Assembly (NCBI RefSeq): GCF_900696085.1
Contig: NZ_CAADFC020000028.1
Location: forward strand, 1 to 64,000
Source: Bradyrhizobium ivorense
GTDB taxonomy: Bacteria > Pseudomonadota > Alphaproteobacteria > Rhizobiales > Xanthobacteraceae
Reading direction: 5' to 3'
Length of the DNA: 64,000 bases
In this document: piece by piece, positions 43,594-53,263 of the stretch
Position numbering within the stretch: position 1 is the first letter of the stretch
Layout: the number at the start of each line of letters is the position of its first letter
Translations under genes and position numbers: made by a program
Notes under the pieces: generated by a model
Told to the model about the DNA's origin: nothing
Seen by the model: only the letters and a program-made list of their open reading frames with translations
Database searches by the model: none

Positions 43594-43621
43594 GAATCAG
43601 GTTAAGGGGCGTGCAGGCCGC

Positions 43622-43894
43622 TCAGGCCTGCTGACGCGTATCGACTTGCTGGGAGCGCACCTCCGGCACGGCCGGCGCGGCGCGCGAGCGGAAGTAGTCC
43701 AGCACGAAGAGACGGATCGCAGAGGACAGATTGCCCTGCTGGCGATTGCTGTCGATCTCGCCGACCAGCTCCGACAGCGTCATGTTCCGCAGTCCGGAGA
43801 TTTCCTTCATGCCGTTCCAGAACGCCTCTTCGAGGCTGACGCTGGTCTTGTGTCCGGCGACGACGATCGAACGTTTCACCACGGGAGACTTCAT
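43622..43894 (-). CDS. Ribbon-helix-helix domain protein (RHH_4 type)
   Basis: 90 residues. KRSIVVAGHKTSVSLEEAFWNGMKEISGLRNMTLSELVGEIDSNRQQGNLSSAIRLFVLDYFRSRA matches the widespread alphaproteobacterial ribbon-helix-helix family (PF13467 type), thought to bind DNA as dimers. Role unknown. Its ATG overlaps the stop of the DUF4169 gene upstream (ATGA), a conserved pairing in this bacterial group as I recall it. Confidence 0.88.
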   Translation of the reverse strand: MKSPVVKRSIVVAGHKTSVSLEEAFWNGMKEISGLRNMTLSELVGEIDSNRQQGNLSSAIRLFVLDYFRSRAAPAVPEVRSQQVDTRQQA

Positions 43895-44079
43895 GATGCG
43901 TCTCCACCGTCGATGCGATGCTGATCCAGCTGACGCGCATTGCGCTCGGCAACAAATTCATCGCGCGTGCGTTCGGACTTCGTGCGACCGAATAACGCAC
44001 GGTTGGCTTCGGCCTGCTTCGCTGCTTGTTCGCGCTCACCGCGCTTCTTGAATCGTTTCAAGTTGACCACGTCGCCCAT
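43891..44079 (-). CDS. DUF4169 family small protein
   Basis: 62 residues, highly charged: MGDVVNLKRFKKRGEREQAAKQAEANRALFGRTKSERT, the complete length of the DUF4169 family. Predicted long helix; function unknown. Co-translated with the ribbon-helix-helix protein downstream. The 292-bp gap upstream (44080-44371) holds nothing recognisable beyond a small GATGCT...AGCATC hairpin near 44184. Confidence 0.88.
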   Translation of the reverse strand: MGDVVNLKRFKKRGEREQAAKQAEANRALFGRTKSERTRDEFVAERNARQLDQHRIDGGDAS

Positions 44080-44371
44080 GCTTGTCCCTCATCGTCCCCT
44101 GGTCCGAATTGGTGATGCATCGTGACGAAAGCAAGTGTGGTCGCGCTGCGCGCCTGGCTCGGTTTCCATCCAGAATCCCCGTTTGATGCTTGTGATAGCA
44201 TCAAAGAACTGGTTTCGCTCTGCGAAAACTAGACGTCTGCATGCTGTACCATGCGCCAGCGCAGAGCTGATAGATGAACGGCCTTAGTCTTTAGGCGTTA
44301 TGATCCATAATTATATCACGCACGTTGGCCGTAATTATCCGGATCAATTATCCGGACATTGCGCCGGGCAC

Positions 44372-45787
<1,416 letters not shown>

Positions 45788-45974
45788 GGATGCTCTCCGT
45801 TGCGTCATCAGCACGTGATCCGGCAATCGCGCCAGCGTTCAGGCGGCAACGCCAGGCGTCTGCGCCAAGGTCACGTTCAAGCAGAAGATAGTGCGGGACG
45901 ACGGTCTGTCATCCCGATCTTCGCCGGCATCCTACAGGGTCGGGGAGTGCTCTGCGCTTAGATTATTTCTCGGA

Positions 45975-46505
45975 TCATTTCTTGCGGAAACGATCGAGCC
46001 GCACCACCTCGGCGCCTTCGCTCGGCTTCTCCGGCTCGTCCTCGGTCTCGGCTGCATTGCTCTCGGCGGCAGCGCGGGCCGGCGTCGCGGCGAGCGAGGA
46101 GGCCGCCGGCGCGGCCGGCACTTTGGCGGGCGGGGCTTCGGAGAGCGCGTCCGAAACGTCGAACCTGAGGTCGAACGGCGCCGAAGGATCGAGGAAACGC
46201 GTCACCGAGGCGAACGGCACGGTCAACCGCTCGGGGATGCCGCCGAACGACAGGCCGACCTCGAACCGGTCCTCGGTCACCACCAGGTCCCAGAACTGGT
46301 GCTGCAGGATGATCGTCATCTCCTCCGGATATTGCGCGAGCAGCCGTGACGACAGCTTCACGCCGTCGGCGCCCGACAGGAAGGTGATGTAGAAATGGTG
46401 CTCGCCCGGCAGGCCATGTTCGGCAGCGTCGGCCAGCACCCGGCGCAGCACCCCGCGCAGCGCGTCCCGCGCCAGCACGTCATATCGGATGTGATCGGTC
46501 GCCAT
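45975..46505 (-). CDS. sspB: SspB-family ClpXP adaptor protein
   Basis: 176 residues. The N-terminal SspB domain (about 1-125) shows IRYDVLARDALRGVLRRVLADAA, HHFYITFLSGADGVKLSSRLLAQYPEEMTIILQHQFWDLVV and FGGIPERLTVPFASVTRFLDPS, the tag-binding fold. A flexible Ala/Pro/Glu-rich linker leads to a short basic C-terminal tail (VVRLDRFRKK), the ClpX-docking module. SspB binds the ssrA degradation tag and delivers tagged proteins to ClpXP. The tmRNA gene that encodes this tag lies just upstream on the same strand. Confidence 0.93.
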   Translation of the reverse strand: MATDHIRYDVLARDALRGVLRRVLADAAEHGLPGEHHFYITFLSGADGVKLSSRLLAQYPEEMTIILQHQFWDLVVTEDRFEVGLSFGGIPERLTVPFASVTRFLDPSAPFDLRFDVSDALSEAPPAKVPAAPAASSLAATPARAAAESNAAETEDEPEKPSEGAEVVRLDRFRKK

Positions 46506-46668
46506 GGTAATTCCGTCGCTTTCGAAAATGGCCAGCATGTCTGAAGGCGCTGCCGGACCCATCCGACTCGCCCCCTGTCTTGGCCAATCTAACCTGCCGG
46601 GAGCCGGAAATCAGCAGGGACGGCAAACTGAAAATGCAGGGCGGAAACACCCCGGTCTAAAAAGAGGT

Positions 46669-47000
46669 GGAAGTGGAGGCTTCTGTTGCCAGGTGCCTCC
46701 GAACCCCGCCTAGCGGAGCTTAACCCGCTAGGACTTTAAGATGGTCTTTCAAACTGCGTTACGCAGCCTGAGCAACCGGAGCAAAGTTGTCGTTGGCAAC
46801 TATTGCATTGGCCCGATGTCGGCGGAACCATACCGAGAAAAAACGCGCCCTTTACGCCCTCGTCGATCCTATTTCGCCCCCGCCAAAAGCCACCCTGGAA
46901 ACGTTCCCCGGATGGGCTTTGGTGGAGGCGCCGGGTACCGCCCCCGGGTCCGAATGGTTTATTGCGACGGTCATTTATTTCCATAGCCGGCGAACCGGCA
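46669..47000 (-). ncRNA. ssrA: Two-piece (circularly permuted) tmRNA
   Basis: Transfer-messenger RNA that rescues stalled ribosomes. Reading the minus strand: an acceptor piece comes first (about 47000-46920) with the T-arm-like CCCGGGGGCGGTACCCGG and the end GGCGCCTCCACCA at 46920. An intervening loop is removed. The coding piece starts at about 46881 with GGGGGCGAAATAGGATCGACG, whose first bases pair with CGCCTCC. The tag ORF at 46797-46759 encodes ANDNFAPVAQAA-stop, the standard rhizobial tag. A TAGCGG/CCGCTA hairpin and GGAGGC/GCCTCC stem close the 3' region. The 5' and 3' limits are estimates; a TATATT -10-like box is at 47011-47006. Confidence 0.93.
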
Positions 47001-47115
47001 CCCCCAATATAGGCGGCTGGCTCAGAGAAAAACAGTGCCGATTCAGGCGCCTTCGGCTGTGAAAACACGCCGATTTGGGTTGGCCTGTGTCCCGTGGCCG
47101 TTCTAGATTTTGCCC

Positions 47116-47727
47116 ATGCCCCCGGAATCCCTGCCGGTTGCCGCCCCGGCGCCGGATGCCTCTGCACCATCCCCGCCCACCCAGCCCGGCCTGCTCGAGC
47201 TGTTCCTTGCCTTTGCCAAGATGTCGCTGGCCGGCTTCGGCGGGGTGCTGGTCTGGGCCCGGCGGGGCATCGTCGAGCAGCACCGCTGGATGACCGCGGA
47301 GGAATTCAACGAGACCTTCGCGCTGTGCCATTTTCTGCCAGGGCCGAACATCGTCAACCTGTCGGTCGTGTTCGGGGCGCGCTTCCGCGGCATCGCCGGC
47401 GGGTTCGCGGCGTTCGCCGGCCTGGTCGGCCCGCCGATGGTGATCGCGACCATCCTGGCCGCGCTCTACATGCATTACGGCGATATCCCTGCGCTGCGCC
47501 GCACCCTCGCCGGCGTCGCCTGCGCCGCGGTCGGGCTGCTGATCGCGGTCGTGTTCAAGATGATGATGCCGCTAATCAAGCGGCGCGATGTCACCGGCCT
47601 CGTCATCCTGACCGCAGTGTTCGCGGCGATCGGCCTGATCCGATGGCCGCTGCAGATCGTGCTGCTGGTCGCGATCCCGCTGAGCCTTGCGATCACGATC
47701 CTGACGCGCCGCATGGTGAAGGCATGA
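47116..47727 (+). CDS. Chromate transporter family protein, N-terminal-type half (ChrA1)
   Basis: 203 residues with about five to six membrane helices. It carries the chromate_transp motif set: FAKMSLAGFGGVLVWARRGIVEQHRWMTAEEFNETFALCHFLPGPNIVNLSVVFG. ChrA can be one long bidomain protein or, as here, two short ones. The start is the ATG at 47116 (MPPESLPV). The stop overlaps the next gene's ATG (ATGA). The family exports chromate in known members, though many homologues have untested substrates. Confidence 0.85.
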   Translation: MPPESLPVAAPAPDASAPSPPTQPGLLELFLAFAKMSLAGFGGVLVWARRGIVEQHRWMTAEEFNETFALCHFLPGPNIVNLSVVFGARFRGIAGGFAAFAGLVGPPMVIATILAALYMHYGDIPALRRTLAGVACAAVGLLIAVVFKMMMPLIKRRDVTGLVILTAVFAAIGLIRWPLQIVLLVAIPLSLAITILTRRMVKA

Positions 47728-48257
47728 GCAGCAATTCCAATCCGATTGCGGAACTGGTCTGGACCTTCGCCCTGATGTCGCTGTTTGCGGTCGGCGGCGC
47801 CAATTCGGCTATACCGGAAATGCACCGTGCCGCGGTCGACGTCCATCACTGGATGACCGACAAGCAGTTCGCCGATGTGTTCGCGATCTCGCAACTGTCC
47901 CCGGGACCGAACGTGCTGATCGTGACGCTGATCGGCTATTCCGTCGCCGGGATCGGCGGCGCATTGGCAGCGACGGTCGCGATGTGCGGGCCGACTGCGC
48001 TGTTGGCCTATTATGTCAGCCGCTTCCTCGAGCGCTCGAAGCATGCACGCTGGCCCGCGATCATCCAGGCCGCACTTGTTCCGCTCTCGATCGGCCTGAT
48101 GGCGGCGAGCGGGCTGATCCTGGCGCGGACATCAGACCAAAGTTGGATCGCGGCCCTGATCACGATTATCGCAGCTGCACTCGCCTTTGCGACACGGATC
48201 AATCCGTTCTGGCTGCTGCTCGCCGGGGGCGTCTTGGGTTTTGCTGGCGTTGTCTGA
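47724..48257 (+). CDS. Chromate transporter family protein, C-terminal-type half (ChrA2)
   Basis: 177 residues, membrane protein paired with the previous gene. It repeats the same fold in partner form: FALMSLFAVGGANSAIPEMHRAAVDVHHWMTDKQFADVFAISQLSPGPNVLIVTLIGY (the same GG...PE.HR.......W.t...F......s.l.PGPN pattern). Both halves presumably insert in opposite topologies and form one transporter. Followed by an 89-bp gap with a small CCCGC/GCGGG hairpin before the next operon. Confidence 0.85.
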   Translation: MSSNSNPIAELVWTFALMSLFAVGGANSAIPEMHRAAVDVHHWMTDKQFADVFAISQLSPGPNVLIVTLIGYSVAGIGGALAATVAMCGPTALLAYYVSRFLERSKHARWPAIIQAALVPLSIGLMAASGLILARTSDQSWIAALITIIAAALAFATRINPFWLLLAGGVLGFAGVV

Positions 48258-48346
48258 CGAAAATCGCTAGGCAGGGGCGGGGCGGGACCTATTCCAGCCG
48301 ATAGAAGAAGCAAGGCCCGCGATAGCGGGTCATGGAGGAGACACGC

Positions 48347-49168
48347 ATGGCCGACACGATGGGCCACACGGCGTCAGCGACGGACAATATGACGCGAAAT
48401 ACGTCAGTCGCGCTCGGAATCGTCCTGTTGGGGCTGGCGCCGCAGATCTTTGAACTGGTGTGGTCGTTGGGAACGCTCGTCGGACTGGGGGCCGGCCGTG
48501 GTCCGCTGCAGGTGGTGACCGCGCATCTGACGGCCCTCGTGACCTCGGTCCCCAGCCTCATTGCCGTTCTGGCCGCCGTTCCCGGCATGATCCTGAGCTA
48601 TTTTTCTCCGGGATCGGCTGCCGCGGCCGCGAAGTCGACGCTGTCGTCGGACGAGCTTCTGGCGCTGATCTATTCCTACCCTCTGTTTGCCGTCGCGATC
48701 CTGACGCTGTTCGTCAGGATCCGGGCGCCGCAGGACTATATCGGCGGTGTCGTGCTGATGGCGGTGGCGCTGTTTGCGCTGTGGGCGTCCAGCGATCTGC
48801 AGGGTATGCACGGCTTCTCCTTCGGCGCCGGAACCGCGCCGCGGATGTTCGGTGTGCTGCTGGTGGCGCTGAGCGCCAGCATCGCCCTGACCGGGCTTCT
48901 CCACGAGGGGGAGGGGCTTTCCCACTATTCCTGGCGAGGGCCGCTGTTCGTGTCGGCGGCGATCATCTTCTTCGCGCTGGCGATCCGGCCGCTCGGGCTC
49001 GTCGTCACCGCATTTTCGAGCTTCCTGATCGCGGCGATCGGTTCGCATGAGACGACGTGGCTCGAGGCCGTCATTGTCGGCGCCTGCCTGACGCTCGGCT
49101 GCGCGATCCTGTTTCCCTACATCCTCGGACTTCCGATGCCGATGTTCCCGCGTTTTCTGATCCAGTGA
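48347..49168 (+). CDS. tctB: Tripartite tricarboxylate transporter, small subunit (TctB family)
   Basis: 273 residues, about seven hydrophobic segments. The C-terminal part has SWRGPLFVSAAIIFFALAIRPLGLVVTAFSSFLIAAIGSHETTWLEAVIVGACLTLGCAILFPYILGLPMPMFP, a clear TctB pattern. It is larger than classical TctB (about 150 residues) because of an N-terminal extension with extra helices. The ATG at 48347 has GGAGGAG nine bases upstream; an ATG at 48332 would put that site inside the gene. Works with TctA and the periplasmic TctC encoded next. Confidence 0.82.
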   Translation: MADTMGHTASATDNMTRNTSVALGIVLLGLAPQIFELVWSLGTLVGLGAGRGPLQVVTAHLTALVTSVPSLIAVLAAVPGMILSYFSPGSAAAAAKSTLSSDELLALIYSYPLFAVAILTLFVRIRAPQDYIGGVVLMAVALFALWASSDLQGMHGFSFGAGTAPRMFGVLLVALSASIALTGLLHEGEGLSHYSWRGPLFVSAAIIFFALAIRPLGLVVTAFSSFLIAAIGSHETTWLEAVIVGACLTLGCAILFPYILGLPMPMFPRFLIQ

Positions 49169-49175
49169 GGACGTG

Positions 49176-50690
49176 ATGGATCTGTTTGCCAACCTCGCTC
49201 ACGGTTTCGCGGTCGCGTTCTCGCCGATCAACCTTCTGATGTGTCTGATCGGTGCGCTGGTCGGCACGCTGGTCGGCGTGCTGCCGGGCATCGGCACCAT
49301 CGCCACCGTCGCGATGCTGCTGCCGATCACCTTCGGCCTGCCGCCGGTCGGTGCGCTGATCATGCTCGCCGGCATCTATTACGGCGCGCAGTATGGCGGC
49401 TCGACCACCTCGATCCTGGTCAATATTCCCGGTGAGGCGACCTCGGTGGTCACCGCGCTCGACGGCCACCAGATGGCCAAGCAGGGCCGTGCCGGTCCGG
49501 CGCTGGCGATCGCCGCGATCGGCTCGTTCTTCGCCGGCTGCGTCGCAACGGTGCTGATCGCCGTGCTCGGCGCGCCGCTGACCAAGCTCGCGCTGGCGTT
49601 CGGCCCGGCCGAATATTTCTCGCTGATGGTGCTCGGCCTGATCTTCGCGGTGGTGCTCGCCAAGGGAAGCGTGCTGAAGGCGATCGCCATGATCGTGTTC
49701 GGCCTGCTGCTGTCGATGGTCGGCTCCGACATCGAGACCGGCGCCTCGCGCATGGCCTTCAACATCCCGGAACTTGCGGACGGCCTTGGTTTTGCAACCG
49801 TGGCGATGGGCGTGTTCGGCTTCGCCGAGATCATCCGCAACCTCGATCATGGCGCCGAGATGAGCCGCGATCTGGTGCAGCAGAAGATCACCGGCCTGAT
49901 GCCGACCAGAAAGGATCTCATCGACTCGGCGCCGGCGATCGGGCGCGGCACCGTGCTCGGCTCGATCCTCGGCATCCTGCCGGGCGGCGGCGCCGTGATC
50001 GCCTCGTTCGCGGCCTATACGCTGGAGAAGAAGCTGGCGAAAAATCCGTCGCGGTTCGGCCGCGGCGCGATCGAGGGCGTGGCGGCGCCGGAAAGCGCCA
50101 ACAATGCCGCGGCGCAGACCTCGTTCATCCCGCTGCTCACCCTCGGCATCCCGCCGAACGCGGTGATGGCGTTGATGGTCGGCGCGATGACCATTCACGG
50201 CATCGTGCCGGGTCCGCAGGTGATGCAGAAGCAGCCCGACCTGGTCTGGGGCATGATCGCCTCGATGTGGATCGGCAATCTGATGCTGATCATCATCAAC
50301 CTGCCGCTGGTCGGCATCTGGGTCCGTCTGCTGCGTGTGCCGTACCGGCTGATGTTCCCCTCGATCGTGATCTTCTGCGCGATCGGCATCTACTCGGTGA
50401 ACAACGCGCCGGTCGACGTCATCCTCGCCGGCGTGTTCGGCCTGGTCGGCTACTGGCTGATCAAGCACGATTTCGAGCCGGCACCGCTGCTGCTCGGCAT
50501 GGTGCTCGGCCCGCTGATGGAGGAGAACCTGCGCCGTGCGCTCTTGATCTCGCGCGGCGATTGGAGCGTGTTCCTCTCGCGGCCGCTGTCGGCGGTGCTG
50601 CTTGCGATCGCGGCCGGCCTCTTGGTGCTCGCGGTACTGCCGAGCCTGCGTGCCAAGCGCGACGAGGTGTTCACGGAGTCCGAGGGATAG
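49176..50690 (+). CDS. tctA: Tripartite tricarboxylate transporter, large permease (TctA)
   Basis: 504 residues, about eleven helices. The family motifs are intact: ALVGTLVGVLPGIGTIATVAMLLP, IYYGAQYGGSTTSILVNIPGEATSVVTALDGHQMAKQGRAGPALAIAAIGSFFAG, and the second-half repeat GSILGILPGGGAVIASFAAYTLEKKLAK and EGVAAPESANNAAAQTSFIPLLTLGIPPN. It carries carboxylate import driven by an ion gradient. The ATG at 49176 is preferred to a GTG three bases before it. It begins 7 bp after tctB; a terminator follows the stop. Confidence 0.93.
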   Translation: MDLFANLAHGFAVAFSPINLLMCLIGALVGTLVGVLPGIGTIATVAMLLPITFGLPPVGALIMLAGIYYGAQYGGSTTSILVNIPGEATSVVTALDGHQMAKQGRAGPALAIAAIGSFFAGCVATVLIAVLGAPLTKLALAFGPAEYFSLMVLGLIFAVVLAKGSVLKAIAMIVFGLLLSMVGSDIETGASRMAFNIPELADGLGFATVAMGVFGFAEIIRNLDHGAEMSRDLVQQKITGLMPTRKDLIDSAPAIGRGTVLGSILGILPGGGAVIASFAAYTLEKKLAKNPSRFGRGAIEGVAAPESANNAAAQTSFIPLLTLGIPPNAVMALMVGAMTIHGIVPGPQVMQKQPDLVWGMIASMWIGNLMLIIINLPLVGIWVRLLRVPYRLMFPSIVIFCAIGIYSVNNAPVDVILAGVFGLVGYWLIKHDFEPAPLLLGMVLGPLMEENLRRALLISRGDWSVFLSRPLSAVLLAIAAGLLVLAVLPSLRAKRDEVFTESEG

Positions 50691-50764
50691 CTGCGGCCTG
50701 CGTCGGCGCGCCGCAGGCGCGCAGCCGGAAGTCGAGTAGACTTTCACGGCAGCTTCATGAAATG

Positions 50765-50792
50765 AAAATGCCGGCCATTGGCCGGCATTTTT
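50765..50792 (+). terminator. Rho-independent terminator between tctA and tctC
   Basis: Stem AAAATGCCGGCC / GGCCGGCATTTT (50765-50776 and 50780-50791) with loop ATT and a T-run. It lies 74 bp after tctA and 29 bp before tctC, so it separates the permease and binding-protein messages or acts as a leaky attenuator or mRNA stabiliser. Confidence 0.8.
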
Positions 50793-50820
50793 GTTGGTTG
50801 GACGTTCCGAGGAGATTGAG

Positions 50821-51798
50821 ATGATGCCCATTCGCTCGTTTGCGGGCGCTTGCCTTGCTGCGCTCGCTTCGCTGTGCGCAGTTGCACCCGCTGCGGCGCA
50901 AAAATATCCGACGCGCAACATCACCATGATCGTGCCGTTCGCGGCCGGCGGGCCGACCGACGTGATTTCGCGCATCGTCACCGGGCACATGGCACCGACG
51001 CTGGGGCAGAGCATCATCATCGAGAACGTGGTCGGCGCCGGCGGTACCACCGGGGCCACGCGGGCCGCGCGCGCCGCCAATGACGGCTATACGTTGATCA
51101 CCGGGCATATGGGCACGCACGCGGCCTCCGCGCCGCTGTACCCGAAGCTCGCCTACCATCCGGAAAAGGATTTCGAGCCGGTCGCGCTGCTCGCCGGCAC
51201 GCCGATCCTGATCCTCGCCCGCAAGGATTTTCCGCCGAAGGACCTCAAGGAGTTCGTCGCCTACGTGAAGGCCAATGCCGAGAAGGTCAACGCCGCGCAT
51301 GCCGGCATCGGCTCGGTCTCGCATGTGTCCTGCGAACTGCTCAATTCGATCCTCGGGATCAAGCCGGTCGGCGTGCCCTTCAATGGCACCGGTCCCGCGA
51401 TGAACGCGCTGGTCGCCGGCCAGGTCGACTACATGTGCGACCAGATCGTCAACGCGGTGCCGCAGATCAACGCCGGCACCATCAAGGCCTACGCGGTGGC
51501 AACGCCCGAGCGCAATCCGTCGCTGCCCAACGTGCCGACCACGACGGAAGCCGGCCTGCCGGAGTTCCAGGCCCAGGCCTGGAACGCGATCTTCGCGCCG
51601 AAGGGAACTTCGCCGGCGATCATCGCCACGCTGAACGCCGCTGCGGTCAAGGCGCTCGACGATGAGAACGTCAAGAAGCGGCTGCTCGAACTTGGCAGCG
51701 TGATCCCGGCGCCGGCCAACCGCACGCCGGAGGCGCTCGCCGCGCTCGTCAAAAGCGAGATCGCGAAGTGGACGCCGGTGCTCAAGCCGGCGACTTAA
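50821..51798 (+). CDS. tctC: Tripartite tricarboxylate transporter substrate-binding protein (TctC/Bug family)
   Basis: 325 residues. Signal peptide 1-26 (ending PAAAQ). The mature Bug fold begins YPTRNITMIVPFAAGGPTDVISRIV, with the beta-strand/loop PFAAGGPTD that grips the carboxylate ligand, then VENVVGAGGTTGATRAARAANDGYTL-like sequence and PFNGTGPAMNALVAGQVD. High-affinity periplasmic receptor for the TctAB permease; the ligand cannot be read from sequence. RBS GAGGAGATTGAG directly before the ATG. A strong hairpin follows the stop. Confidence 0.92.
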   Translation: MMPIRSFAGACLAALASLCAVAPAAAQKYPTRNITMIVPFAAGGPTDVISRIVTGHMAPTLGQSIIIENVVGAGGTTGATRAARAANDGYTLITGHMGTHAASAPLYPKLAYHPEKDFEPVALLAGTPILILARKDFPPKDLKEFVAYVKANAEKVNAAHAGIGSVSHVSCELLNSILGIKPVGVPFNGTGPAMNALVAGQVDYMCDQIVNAVPQINAGTIKAYAVATPERNPSLPNVPTTTEAGLPEFQAQAWNAIFAPKGTSPAIIATLNAAAVKALDDENVKKRLLELGSVIPAPANRTPEALAALVKSEIAKWTPVLKPAT

Positions 51799-51822
51799 AC
51801 CAGCGCAATCAGGTAGATAGGC

Positions 51823-51850
51823 AAGGGGCGGAACGCGAGTTCCGCCCCTT
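51823..51850 (+). terminator. Hairpin terminator after tctC
   Basis: Perfect 12-bp stem AAGGGGCGGAAC / GTTCCGCCCCTT (51823-51834 and 51839-51850) with loop GCGA. The T-tract is poor (GTCGTTTG), so termination strength is uncertain. Confidence 0.65.
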
Positions 51851-51975
51851 GTCGTTTGCCGGAAGAGTGTTCATTTTTCAGGGTATAATCGGTGCAATCA
51901 GCCGAATCGGGCGTGTCGACCGGCGGCCTCGGCCGCTACATTCGCCGCTCCCTGGAGCCCCCGAAACAGACGCCC

Positions 51976-52770
51976 ATGAACCAGTATCACGACCTGCTCG
52001 AACGCATCCTCGCCGATGGTGCGGAGAAGCATGACCGCACCGGCACCGGCACGCTGTCGGTCTTCGGCCATCAGATGCGCTTCAATCTGTCGGCCGGCTT
52101 CCCGATGCTGACGACAAAGCGGCTGCCGCTGAAGGCGATCGTGCACGAACTGCTCTGGTTCCTCGCCGGCGACACCAACATCAAATATCTCAACGACAAC
52201 GGTGTCACGATCTGGGACGAATGGGCCGACGCCAATGGCGATCTCGGTCCGGTCTACGGCTCGCAATGGCGCTCGTGGCCCGCACCCGACGGCCACAGCA
52301 TCGACCAGATCGCTGGCGTGATCGAGATGATCAAGCGCAATCCGGACTCGCGGCGGCTGATCGTCAGCGCCTGGAATCCGGCCGAGGTCGACAAGATGGC
52401 GCTGCCGCCGTGCCACTGCCTGTTCCAGTTCTATGTCGCGAACGGCAAATTGTCGTGCCAGCTCTATCAGCGCTCCGGCGACGTCTTCCTCGGCGTGCCC
52501 TTCAACATCGCCTCCTATGCGCTGCTGACGATGATGGTCGCGCAGGTCACCGGCCTGAAGCCGGGCGACTTCGTGCATTCGCTCGGCGATGCGCATCTCT
52601 ACTCGAACCATCTCGAGCAGGCGCGCCTGCAATTGACGCGGCCGACGCGGCCGCTGCCGACCATGACGATCAATCCCGACGTGAAGGACATCTTCGCGTT
52701 CCGCTACGAGGACTTCAAACTCGAAGGTTACGACCCGCATCCGCACATCAAGGCCGAAGTCGCGGTGTGA
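51976..52770 (+). CDS. thyA: Thymidylate synthase
   Basis: 264 residues, the same length as the E. coli enzyme. Methylates dUMP to dTMP with 5,10-methylenetetrahydrofolate. Intact motifs: nucleophile Cys146 in LPPCHCLFQFYV, phosphate Arg residues in DRTGTGTLSVFG and DSRRLIVSAWNP, RSGDVFLGVPFNIASYALL and HLYSNHLEQ. It starts a compact operon thyA - acetyltransferase - folA; the last gene regenerates tetrahydrofolate from the dihydrofolate that ThyA produces. ATG at 51976. Confidence 0.97.
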   Translation: MNQYHDLLERILADGAEKHDRTGTGTLSVFGHQMRFNLSAGFPMLTTKRLPLKAIVHELLWFLAGDTNIKYLNDNGVTIWDEWADANGDLGPVYGSQWRSWPAPDGHSIDQIAGVIEMIKRNPDSRRLIVSAWNPAEVDKMALPPCHCLFQFYVANGKLSCQLYQRSGDVFLGVPFNIASYALLTMMVAQVTGLKPGDFVHSLGDAHLYSNHLEQARLQLTRPTRPLPTMTINPDVKDIFAFRYEDFKLEGYDPHPHIKAEVAV

Positions 52771-52777
52771 GGGATTG

Positions 52778-53263
52778 ATGTCTCTCACCATCCGCCGCGC
52801 GCGGCCCGACGAGGCCGGACTGGTGTTCTCGCTGGTCCGTGAGCTCGCCGAATACGAGAAGCTGCTGCACGAGGTGCAGGCCAGCGAGGCCGACATCGCC
52901 GAGGCGCTGTTCGGCGCCAATCCGCGGCTGTACTGCGACATCGCCGAATGGAATGGCGAGCCGGCCGGCTTCGCGGTGTGGTTCGTCAACTTCTCCACCT
53001 TCGCCGGCCGCCATGGCATCTATCTCGAAGACCTGTTCGTGCGTCCGGCGTTGCGCGGCAAGGGCATCGGCAAGGCGTTGCTGATGCATCTTGCAAGGGA
53101 ATGCGTCGCGCAGGGCTGGTCGCGCCTGCAATGGGCGGTGCTGGACTGGAATGCGCCGTCGATCGCATTCTACAAATCGCTCGGTGCCGAGCTGATGGAC
53201 GAATGGACGATCTGCCGCGTCTCCGGCCCGGCGCTCGCGGCGCTGGCGGAAGGGGCGCGTTGA
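52778..53263 (+). CDS. GNAT-family N-acetyltransferase
   Basis: 161 residues. The acetyl-CoA-binding motif A is LEDLFVRPALRGKGIGKALLMHLA (R/Q-x2-G-x-G/A), followed by WAVLDWNAPSIAFYKSLGAELMDEWTICRV. The length and the YLEDLFVRP segment resemble spermidine/spermine acetyltransferase-like (SSAT-type) members. The substrate is unknown. Sits between thyA (7 bp) and folA (TGATG overlap), a conserved arrangement without an obvious biochemical link. Confidence 0.88.
   Translation: MSLTIRRARPDEAGLVFSLVRELAEYEKLLHEVQASEADIAEALFGANPRLYCDIAEWNGEPAGFAVWFVNFSTFAGRHGIYLEDLFVRPALRGKGIGKALLMHLARECVAQGWSRLQWAVLDWNAPSIAFYKSLGAELMDEWTICRVSGPALAALAEGAR

Noticed and set aside
44184..44202. GATGCT...AGCATC hairpin upstream of DUF4169 as an operator or terminator
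   Set aside because: The arms are six bases and there is no T-run or promoter next to it; too weak to call.
46736..47170. Several 70-145 codon frames over the tmRNA locus
   Set aside because: They cross the structured ssrA gene, whose tag and acceptor end are unmistakable.
49071..51080. 669-codon minus-strand frame opposite tctA and the start of tctC
   Set aside because: Very rich in Arg, Asp and His with no domain; it crosses two genes and a terminator.
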